Shown in pieces: positions 51,924 through 63,200 of a stretch of 64,000 nucleotides of DNA. How positions within the stretch are numbered: position 1 is the stretch's first letter; each line of letters begins with the position of its first letter. The position numbers and the translations under genes are program-made. The stretch covers positions 1 to 64,000 of the forward strand of contig CAWGJF010000002.1 in NCBI GenBank assembly GCA_963822905.1, given 5' to 3'. Below the pieces are notes generated by a model. It had not been told where the DNA came from, ran no database searches, and worked only from the letters and a program-made list of their open reading frames with translations. The DNA is from CAWGJF01 sp963822905. Its GTDB lineage: Bacteria; Bacteroidota; Ignavibacteria; Ignavibacteriales; Ignavibacteriaceae.

Positions 51924-54900
51924 ATGCGATTAATTGCCGTTAAATGTTTAATAATTCTGCTTATTACTATCTTTAAACTAAGTGCGCAACCTGAAAACAT
52001 ACGGTTCAATCATATTACAACTAATGATGGACTGGGGCCAGGTTTACCAAAAATTACGTATTACAGTACAGATGATTATAAGGCATATTCACAAAACTGG
52101 GCTGTTGTTCAGGATAGTGCAGGAGTTATGTATTTTGGAAATGGAAGCGGGATCCTTACATATGATGGGACCAGCTGGGAATTAATAAACTTGCCAAACC
52201 AGGCAACAGTTTTTGCTTTAGCCATTGATAATAATAACAGAATATTTGTCGGTGCAGAGAATGAGATAGGTTATCTTGAGGCAGATCAGTACGGCAGAAT
52301 ATACTATGTTTCTTTGTTACCAAAATTAAATGGAGATGATAAAAATTTCTCGGCATGTCGAAATGTCTATTGTACTTCTGAGGGAATTTATTTTCAAACT
52401 AATGAAAAACTGCTGTTATGGGATGGAAAGAAATTTAAAGTTTGGAATGCAGGAGAAGATAAATACTTTTGGGCAACAGGTGTAAATGATAATGTATATA
52501 TAAGTGCTAAAAATAAAGGATTAATGCAGCCTGTCAATGGCAAAATGACCATAATAAATAATGGTGAATATTTTAAAAACATAAATGTTTTTGTTGCTCT
52601 GCCTTATGATAAAAAGCATATTCTGTTTGCCTCATTAAAGAATGGGCTTTTTTTATATGATGGCAATAATATCTCTCCTTTTAAAACTGAAAGTGATAAA
52701 TATTTAGAGGAAAATGAAACCTATTGCGGGATACTGCTTTCTGATTCAACTTTTGCTTTTGGAACGTTGCAGGGTGGAATAGTAATTATTAATAAACATG
52801 GAAAAACCCTTCTTACTCTTAATAATGAAAATGAGATAAATTCCTTAACAGTATTTGGACTTTACAAGGATAGATCGGGAATATTATGGGCTACTTTAAA
52901 TGATGGAATTGCTAAAATCGAATATCCTTCTCCTTTTTCTAAGTATAGAATCAGTCCTCAATCAAAAGAGAATGTTTGGTTTATAAAAGAATTTCAGAAT
53001 ACCATTTATGCCGGTACTGACAAAGGTTTATATTATTTTTCAAACAATACATTCCATCCGGTAAATGGTGCAAACCAACGAGTCTGGTATTTACTTCAAT
53101 TTAATAATTCATTATTAGTTGCCCTGGATGAAGGATTATTTCTTTTACAAGATAAATCCAAAACTTTAACTCAGATAAATGATCTGGCTATTAATTCATT
53201 AACAAGATCAAAATTAGATTCTAACAGAATTTTTATAGGTTCTGCATTAGGACTAAGTTCAATTTATTATGAAAACGGTAAATGGCATAATGAAAAAAAT
53301 ATTCCCGGAATTCATGGCTCAACATACGAGGTTGTTGAGATGCCTGACGGAAATTTATGGCTGGAGACAAATGTAAACTACATCTGGAAAGTCTCGTTTC
53401 AAAATAAGGAAGATGCTTTACATCTTAAGCAACCAATAATAAAAAAATATAATACTGCAAATGGACTGCCTGATGATCTTGGGCAATTATATCCTTTTGA
53501 AAATAATGTAATTTTTTCTTGCATAGGCAGTAACGATATATATTCCTATGATAAATCTGAAGATAAATTTATACTTGAAAAAAAATTTAATGATTTAACT
53601 GGTTTACAAACTAAGGATTTTCATCTGTCCTCAATTGATAATGAGGGTAATATATGGTTTCATAAAAAAACCGGTGGAAAAAATGCAGGTAATATAGTTG
53701 TTTGGAAACTTGGTAATGGGAATTATAAAGTAGAAGATTTAAGGGAAGAAAACATTACCAGGAACGTTGAAGAAGGAGGATTTTTATATGATGCAGTTAA
53801 TCATTTTATAATTTATGGTGGAAAAGGAGAATTAATAAAACATGATTTAACCGTGGAAGAAAAGCAGGATTCTGTTTTTAACGCTCACATCAGTAAAGTT
53901 ATTTTTAATAACGATTCGTTGCTTTATGGCGGGATAAGGTTTGCTTCAAACAATGAAATATTTGAATATAAATTGCCTTTTTACAATAATAAATTTCGAT
54001 TTCAGTTTTCTGCTTTAAGTTATAATGATGAAAAGGCAAATCAATATCAATATTATCTTGAAGGATTTGATAAAGGCTGGTCTGATTGGTCGGGAGAGAC
54101 TCAAAGAGATTATACCAACCTTTCGGAAGGAAATTATATTTTTCATGTCAGAGCAAAAAATATTTATGCATTTATAAGTAATGAAGATAAATATGCATTT
54201 ATAATTTTGTCCCCCTGGTACAGAAGCTGGTGGTCTTTTATTTTATATGGATTAGTTTTTATAGGTATCGTTTCGGTAATAATTAAATGGAGGGTAAATC
54301 ATTTAAGAAAGGAGAAAACAGAGCTTGAACAAATTGTTAAAGAAAGAACTCACCAGTTAGCAGAACAGACAAAACAACTCGAAGAGCAGGCAGAAAAGCT
54401 AAAGGAAGTTGATAAACAGAAAGCGCGCTTCTTTGCAAATATCTCTCATGAATTCAGAACCCCATTAACTTTAATAAAAGGACCTGTTAAAAATGCTTTG
54501 GAAACATCAGATGAAAAAGTTTCTAAGGAAGATAAATTAATGATTCTGAATAATGCGGACCGTTTATTAAAGCTTGTTAATCAGCTCCTGGACCTATCAA
54601 AACTAGACGCAAAAAGTCTGGAATTGAATCCTGTTAAAGGAGACATTAATGAGTTTATACGTGCGGTTGGATCGGCATTCAGTTCATACGCAAATCAAAG
54701 AAATATAAAATACTATCTAAGTGTTTCTGAAAAAGAACTTTTCACAATGTTCGACCAGGACAAACTTGAAAAAATAATTTATAATCTCTTATCAAATGCT
54801 TTTAAATTTACACCTGATAATGGAGAGATTTCTTTAAAAACAGTTTTTAATAATGAAATACTAACCATTGAAATAACCGATACAGGTATTGGAATTCCAC

Positions 54901-55965
54901 CCGAGAATCTTCCATTTATTTTTGATCGATTTTTTCAATCTGATAATTCCTTAACAAGAGAATATGAAGGCACAGGGATAGGTCTTTCATTAACAAAAGA
55001 ATTGATCGTTTTAATGAATGGCGACATACACGTTGAAAGCAAAGAAGGATCCGGTTCTAAGTTTACAATTGTAATTCCAATTAAACAGATTACAGGAGAA
55101 GGAGAAGAGATTGAAATAAAGAATTCTTTATCTCATCCATATTTGATTGAAAACTTAGTTGATAAGACTGAAGAAGAAATTAATGAACATGGTAAAGAGG
55201 AGAAACCGATTGTATTAGTAGTCGAAGATAATAATGATATGAGAAGATTTATCAGGAAGCAATTAATAGAAAGTTATAAAATAATTGAAGCCAATGACGG
55301 AAAAGAAGGCCTGAAAGACAGCAAAAAAAGAAATTCCGGATTTAGTTATTACAGATCTTATGATGCCTAAAATGGACGGCATGGCTTTTTGTGAAAAATT
55401 GAAAAAAGATGAATACACAAATCATATTCCAGTTATTATGCTTACAGCAAAAGCCGGGCAGGAACATAAACTTGAAGGACTGGAAACCGGGGCGGATGAA
55501 TATTTAACCAAACCATTTGATAAAAAAGAACTCCAGGTAAGAGTAAATAATTTAATTCGTCAGCGCCAGGAACTGCGTAAAAAATTCAGCAGGGAAATAA
55601 CTCTGCAGCCGAGGAATATAAAGATCAGCAGTATGGATGAACAGTTCCTCCAAAAAGTAGAAAACTTAATCGAAGAAAATATTTCAGATGAAAACTTTGG
55701 CGCAACAGAAATACAAAATGCTCTGGCAATAAGCAGAGCCCAGTTGCATCGTAAAATAAAAGCAATCACAGACCAGGCCCCGGGTGAATTTATAAGGAAC
55801 TACAGACTTCAAAGAGCTGCCCAGCTTTTGAAAAATAAGGGAGGGAATGTAACCGAGATTGCTTATGCCGTCGGTTTTGGAAGTCTTTCCTATTTTACAC
55901 GCAGCTTTAGAGATCTCTTTAACCAGTCTCCATCTGAATATGCCTCAAAAAATAGTGCAGACTAA
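51924..55965 (+). CDS. Hybrid two-component system sensor-regulator (HTCS), one frameshift
   Basis: About 1,346 residues in a single protein: signal peptide, two propellers of Reg_prop repeats, a Y_Y_Y domain (about 690-755), one membrane helix (SWWSFILYGLVFIGIVSVII), HisKA with His842 in NISHEFRTPLTLI, ATPase (NLLSNAFKFTPDNGE), a receiver (IVLVVEDNNDMR, VITDLMMPKMDG) and an AraC-type helix-turn-helix (VTEIAYAVGFGSLSYFTRSF). A run of seven A at 55323-55329 shifts the frame; six would give KKEIPDLVITDLMMP. Such regulators bind an oligosaccharide and activate nearby utilisation genes, here perhaps the amylase upstream. Confidence 0.9.
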
Positions 55966-56181
55966 AGAATAGCCTCATCTCATCCAGCACCAAGAGAAAC
56001 TTTTATAAGTAGACCAATAAGAATAGTCTGAATTCCACTCCTTTTTAACATGTCTTGATCACACGAGACAATAGTTAAAACTTTTGTAACAATAGGGCAA
56101 GATTTCCCTCAATTACCGCATTACTTTTGAATCCCATTATTCGTTTAAAAATTCAGACAAACTTCAATTAAAGGAAAGCTT

Positions 56182-59100
56182 ATGAAAAATAATGTTATGC
56201 TAATAGCTATTTGTCTGGTCCTATTTATATCATACCAGCAAATCTATTCACAGGATAATGCAAATGCTCAGAAAAATAGATTAAAAGAAAACTCATCAAC
56301 CGATATCAATAAAAAAGCAGATGAACTTGGCATAACAACTAAGCAGTTAGAAAGCATATTAAACTCAGTATCCGGTCAGCAAGGAGAAAATGACCCACAA
56401 CCTGATGCAATGCAGCAAAGATTTTTTACAGGTCAATCAGCCGGAGAAGGTTTTGGTTATTCAGTCTCCACAGCAGGAGACGTAAACGGAGATGGATACT
56501 CAGATGTGATTGTGGGAGCCGTATTTAATTCTATAGGAGGAACAAATACAGGCAGAGCATACATTTATTTCGGTGGTCCGGGCCTGGATATAATTCCGGA
56601 TGTAATCTTAACCGGTGCTGCTGCAAATGATAAATTTGGCAATTCAGTCTCTACAGCCGGCGATGTTAATGGCGACGGGTATTGATGATGTAATAGTCGG
56701 AGCTCAGAATAATTCTGCAGGAGGATTGGGTGCAGGCAGAGCATATATTTATTTCGGCGGTGTAAGTATGGATAACACAGCTGACGTAACAATGACAGGT
56801 GCTGCTGATTTTGATGCTTTTGGTACTTCAGTTTCTACGGCGGGAGATGTAAATGGAGACGGTTATTCAGATGTAATAGTGAGTTCTCCATATAATGATG
56901 CGGGGGGAACAGATGCAGGCAGAGCATATATTTATTTCGGCGGTGCAAGTATGGATAATACAGCAGACGTAACAATGAACGGTGCAGCTGCCAATGATGC
57001 CTTTGGCAATTCAGTTTCCGCAGCCGGAGATGTAAACGGTGACGGATATTCAGATGTGATTATTGGCGCTCAATATAATGCTGCCGGTGGAAGCAATGCA
57101 GGCAGAGCATATATTTATTTCGGTAGTGCAAATATGAATAACACAGCAGATGTAATCTTAACAGGTGAAGCTGCTTTTGATAATTTTGGTTATTCAGTCT
57201 CCACAGCAGGAGATGTAAACGGAGATGGATATTCAGATGTAATTGTAGGTGCTTTGTATAACCAGGCGGGGGGAAACAATGCAGGCAGAGCGTATATTTA
57301 TTTCGGCAGTGCAGGTATGGATAACACAGCAGATATAATAATGACCGGCGCTGCCGGTGAGGCTTTTGGTAATTCAGTTTCCAGAGGAGGAGATATAAAT
57401 GGCGACGGCTTTGATGATGTAATAGTTGGAGCGTATCAGAATTCTGCGGGAGGAAGTTTTGCTGGCAGAGCGTATATATTTTTTGGCGGTTCAGGAATGG
57501 ATAATACTGCAGATGCAATCTTAACGGGTACAGCAGCCGGAGATAATTTTGGTACTTCAGTCTCAACGGGAGGAGATGTAAACGGAGACGGATATGCAAA
57601 TGTGGTTGTTGGTGCTCCGTTTAATGATGCTGGTGGAAATAATACAGGCAGAGTATATGTTTATACAAATTCACTTACCGGAGCTGATTTACCTGATGAA
57701 TTTTTTACCGGAGCGGCTGCCGAAGATAATTTTGGAACTACAGTTTCTACAGCCGGGGATGTAAATGGAGATGGATATACAGATGTAGTTATAGGTGCTC
57801 CACTTAATGATGCCGGAGGAAGTAATGCAGGCAGAGTATATGTTTATTTCGGCGGTCCGGGCATGGATAACACAGCGGACGTAATAATGACAGGTGCGGC
57901 TGCTGGAGATGTTTTTGGTTTTTCAGTCTCCACAGCCGGGGATGTAAACGGAGATGGTTCTTCAGATGTAGTTGTAGGTGCTCATCAAAATGATGCGGGA
58001 GGAACAGATGCAGGCAGAGTATATATTTATTTCGGTGGTGCAAGTATGGATAATACGGCGGATGTAATCCTAATGGGTGCTTCTGCCGGTGATTATTTTG
58101 GTTGGTCTGTCTCAACAGCAGGAGATGTAAATGGAGATGGATATTCGGATGTGATCGTGGGTGCTCCATATAATGCTGTCGGAGGAGTTCAGGCGGGAAG
58201 GGCTTATATTTATTTTGGTGGTTCAGGTATGGATAACATAGCAGACGTGATCTTAACTGGTGAAGCTGCTGGTGATCATTTTGGTAATTCAGCCTCCACA
58301 GCAGGAGATGTAAATGGAGATGGGTATTCAGATGTGATAGTTGGGGCCTATAGTAATGAGGGGGGGGGAAGTGGTGCAGGCAGGGCATATATTTATTTTG
58401 GCGGTGCAGTTGTGGATAACAATGCAGACATTATAATGACAGGTGCGGCAGCAAGTGATTTTTTTGGTCAGACAGTCTCCACAGCCGGAGATGTAAATAG
58501 AGATGGGTATGATGATATAATTATTGGTGCATCTTTTAATGATGTAGGTGGAACCGACGCCGGCAGGGCATATATTTATTTCGGCAGCGCAAGTATGGAT
58601 AACACAGCAGACGTAATAATGACCGGTGCTGCTGCCGATGATTTTTTTGGTCATTCAGTTTCTACAGCCGGGGATGTAAACGGAGATGGATATTCAGATG
58701 TGATTGTGGGTGCTCACGGTAATGATGGGGGGGGAAGTAATGCAGGCAGAGCATATATTTTTTTTGGTGGTTCAGGTATGGATAACACAGCAGACGTAAT
58801 AATGACCGGTGCTGCTGCCAATGATTTTTTTGGTTTACCAGTTACTACAGCCGGGGATGTAAACGGAGATGGATATTCAGATGTAATTGTGGGAGCTTTA
58901 AATAATGATGCCGGAGGAAGTAATGCAGGCAGAGCATATTTGTATTTATCATCTCCACCTCCAATTAAACCCAGAATATCATCAGTAAATGATGTTCCTT
59001 TTGATCAGGGTGGATATGTAAGAGTAAAGTGGATAAGAAGTGCCTATGATATACCTGGTCAAAATCGTATTGATTCCTACATTCTCCAGAGAAGTGATCC

Positions 59101-60214
59101 TCCGGGTACTACCGGATTTGTTTGGGATTATGTTGCAACAATTCCGGCAATCCGGGAAAATGATTATTCATATGTTTCTCCTACCCCAAGCGATTCTTTT
59201 TCAAATTCAAGCGGAACATTTTATTTCAGGGTAATAGCTCACGGTATTAATGCAGATGAAAACTGGTACTCCAATATAACATACGGACACAGTGTAGATA
59301 ACCTTGCACCACTAGCACCAATGGGATTTTATGCACAGCAGAATAGTAGCGAGATACATCTAGGCTGGCAGGCAAACACAGAACCGGACCTCAGGGATTA
59401 CTATGTTTACAGAAGTGATGCACCTCTTGCAAGGGATTTTACACTTCTCGGCACAACAACAGATACATCATATACAGACTCATCTCCTCCTGCAGGTAAT
59501 GCATATTACTACCTTCAGGCCTATGATATCCACGACAACGGAAGCCTATTCTCCACAGACAGCATAACAGCACTCCTCTCAGCAAACATAAAAGTATTTC
59601 TTGAAGGACCTTACTCATCAGGAGTGATGAGTACAACACTGAACACAAACGGTTATCTTCCATTAAGTCAGCCATACAACACAGCACCGTGGAATTACAC
59701 AGGAACAGAATCGGTAGCAAGCATACCAGCAGATGTAGTTGACTGGGTTCTGCTTGAACTGAGGAGTGACCTTACAACGCAGGTAGCAAGAAGAGCAGCA
59801 TTCATAAAGAATGATGGTAGTCTTGTTGACCTGGATGGAGTAAGTCTTGTTGATTTTGCTTCTGTTCCTGGGGGCAGCTATTACCTTGTCATCTACCACA
59901 GGAACCACCTTCAGATAATGACAGCCAACCCGGTTGAGTTATCATCTTCTCCAACTCTGTATGACTTAACTACAAGCTCAACGCGGGCATATGGTACAGA
60001 CCCGATGAAAAACTTAGGCGGAGGAGTATTCGGGATGTATTCAGGGGACACAAACAACTCAGGAATAGTGACAGCAGCAGATAAATCAAGTATAAACCTA
60101 TACAACTTAAGCACAGGCTATTACAATGCAGATACAAACTTCTCGGGGATAGTAACAGCAGCAGATAAGACAAATATAAATTCCAATAACCTTAAACAAG
60201 AGTTTGTTCCCTGA
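56182..60214 (+). CDS. Giant FG-GAP repeat protein with dockerin-like tail (copy 1), one frameshift
   Basis: About 1,343 residues. A signal peptide is followed by a short helical motif INKKADELGITTKQLE, then 14 repeats of about 61 residues, each with GDVNGDGYSDVIVGA (Ca-binding DxNxDG) and GRAYIYFGG. The seventh repeat differs (YVYTNSLTGADLPDEFF), dividing the array 7+7 into two integrin-like propellers. Two fibronectin-type modules and a C-terminal pair of dockerin-type loops (GDTNNSGIVTAADK, ADTNFSGIVTAADK) follow. An extra T near 56682 gives a false stop. A surface or complex-scaffold role is inferred. Confidence 0.85.
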
Positions 60215-60227
60215 AAGGAGAATATCT

Positions 60228-60260
60228 ATGAAGAGTACATGGAGGATAAATGAAAACTAA
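60228..60260 (+). other. Ten-codon ORF overlapping the next gene start
   Basis: ATG 60228 follows AAAGGAG at good spacing and encodes MKSTWRINEN; its stop lies within codons 3-4 of the next gene in another frame. It could couple translation of the two large paralogues, or be chance. Confidence 0.3.
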
Positions 60261-63200
60261 ATACCTGGTGTTAATAGTTTTAATATTATTTGTAAATGTA
60301 AATATGCTCTCGCAGCAAAACTCATCAATCGATATCAACAAAAAGGCAGAAGAACTTGGCATAACGACTAAGCAGTTAGAAGGTATATTAAACTCAGTAT
60401 CTGGTCAGCAGGAAGAAAACAATCCGCAACCTGATGCAATGCAGGAAAAATTTTTTACGGGTCAATCGGCTGGTGATAGTTTTGGTTTTTCAGTCTCTAC
60501 AGCCGGAGATGTAAATGGAGATGGCTATGATGATTTTATTATTGGTTCACCTTATAATGATGCTGGGGGGAGTAATGCAGGCACAGCATATATTTATTTT
60601 GGTGGAGTAAGTATGGATAATATTGCAGATGTAACAATAACCGGTGCTGCTGCCGGAGATAATTTTGGTTATTCAGTCTCCCCTGCCGGAGACTTAAACG
60701 GAGATGGGTATTCAGATGTGATTGTTGGTGCCCCATATAATGATAATGGAGGAACTGATGCGGGCAGAGTATATATTTATTTCGGTGGTGCAAGTATGGA
60801 TAATACTGCAGAAGTGATTTTAACCGGTGCTGTTGCAGAAGATTATTTTGGTTATTCAGTCTCCACAGCGGGAGATGTAAACGGAGACGGATATACAGAT
60901 ATAATTGTAGGTGCTTCAAATAATGATGCGGGCGGAACTAATGCAGGCAGAGCATATATTTATTTTGGCGGTATAAGTATGGATAACACGGCAGATGTAA
61001 TCTTAACAGGCGCTGCCGCTGCTGATAATTTTGGTAATTCAGTCTTCACAGCCGGGGATGTAAACGGAGATGGATATTCAGATGTGATCGTGGGTGCTCC
61101 ATTTAATGATGCCGGGGGAACTGATGCAGGCAGAGCATATATTTATTTTGGCGGTTCAAGTATGGATAATACTGCAGATTTAATTTTAACCGGTTCTGCC
61201 GGCGGAGATAATTTTGGCTATTCAGTTTCCACAGCAGGAGATGTAAACGAAGACGGATATGCAGATGTGATAGTAGGTGCACCAGGTAATGATGCGGGAG
61301 GAAGTAATACAGGCAGAGCATATATTTATTTCGGTGGCGCAGGTATGGATAACATTGCAGACCTAATAATGACCGGCGCTGCTGCCGGTGATGTTTTCGG
61401 TTATTCAGTTTCCACAGCAGGAGATGTAAATGGAGACAGCTTTGATGATGTTATAGTTAGTGCTTATCAAAATGATCACGGGGGATTAGATGCAGGCAGA
61501 GCATATATTTATTACGGCGGCGAAGGTATGGATAACACAGCAGACCTGATAATGACCGGTGCTGCTGCAGGAGATAATTTTGGTTATTCAGTCTCTACTG
61601 CCGGGGATGTAAACGGGGATGGATATACAAATGTGATTGTGGGTGCCCCCTATAATGATGCAGGAGGAACTGATGCGGGCAGTGCATATGTTTATACAAA
61701 TTCATTAACCGGCACTGATATACCTGATGAGTTTTTTACCGGTGCTGCTGCCGGAGATAATTTTGGTATTTCGGTTTCAACAGCCGGAGATGTAAACGGA
61801 GATGGATATACTGATATGATTGTAGGTGCTCAATATAATGATGCAGGAGGGACAGATGCAGGCAGAGCATTTATTTATTTCGGCGGTTTAAGTATGGATA
61901 ATATTGCGGATGTAATCTTAACCGGTACTGCAATAGAAGATTATTTTGGTTATTCAGTCTCCACAGCCGGGGATGTAAACGGAGATGGATATTCAGATGT
62001 GATTGTGGGTGCTTATGCTAATGATGCAGGTGGGGGTAGTGCAGGCAGAGCATATATTTATTTTGGTGGGGCAAGTATGGATAACACAGCAGATGTTATA
62101 ATGACCGGTGAGACTGTTGGAGATTTTTTGGGCTTTTCAGTTTCTACAGCCGGAGACGTAAACGGAGATGGATATTCGGATGTAATTGTAGGTGCTTATC
62201 AAAATGATGCCGGAGGAACTAATGCTGGCAGAGCGTATGTTTATTTTGGTGGGGTAAGTATGGATAACACAGCAGAAATAATAATGACCGGTGAAGCTAC
62301 ACTAGACTATTTTGGTTATTCAGTTTCCACAGCCGGAGATGTAAACGGGGACGGATATTCAGATGTGATTGTGGGTGCTTTAAATAACGATGCCGGAGGA
62401 AGTAATGCAGGCAGGACATATATTTATTTTGGCGGTGCAAGTATGGATAATACAGCAGATATAATAATAACAGGCGCTGCTTCTCTCGATGATTTGGGGG
62501 TTTCAGTTTCCACAGCGGGAGATGTAAACGGAGATGGATATTCGGATGTGATTGTAGGTGCTTATGGTAGTGATGAAGGAGGAATTGATGCGGGCAGAGT
62601 ATATATTTATTTTGGTGGTGCAAGCATGGATAACACAGCAGATGTAATAATGACCGGTACTACCGTCAGTGATTTTTTTGGTTACTCAGTCTCTACAGCC
62701 GGAGATGTGAACGGTGATGGATATTCAGATGTGATTGTTGATGCAGTGTTGAATGATGCAGGAGGAACTGATGCAGGCAGAGCATATATTTATTTCGGCG
62801 GTGCAAGTATGGATAATACGGCAGATATAATAATGACTGGTGCTGCTGCCGGAGATTATTTTGGTAATTCAATCTCTACTATCGGAGACGTAAACGGAGA
62901 TGGATATTCAGATGTGATTGTGGGTGCATTATATAATGATGCGGGAGGAACTGATGCAGGAAGAGTATATTTATATTTATCATCACCGCCTCCAATAAAG
63001 CCAAGAATAATGTCTGTAAAAGATATCCCGAATGACCAGGGTGGATATGTAAGAGTAAAGTGGATAAGAAGTGCCTATGATATACCTGGTCAAAATCGTA
63101 TTGATTCCTACATTCTCCAGAGAAGTGATCCTCCAGGTTCATCCGGATTTGTATGGGATTATGTTGCAACAATTCCTGCAATCCGGGAAAATGATTATTC

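Noticed and set aside
57060..62623. Several antisense ORFs rich in His, Leu, Arg and Tyr
   Set aside because: They are shadows of the FG-GAP repeats on the opposite strand and have no ribosome sites.
56430..63000. Regular DNA periodicity considered as a non-coding repeat or CRISPR
   Set aside because: The period of about 183 bp follows the FG-GAP protein repeats and stays in one coding frame.
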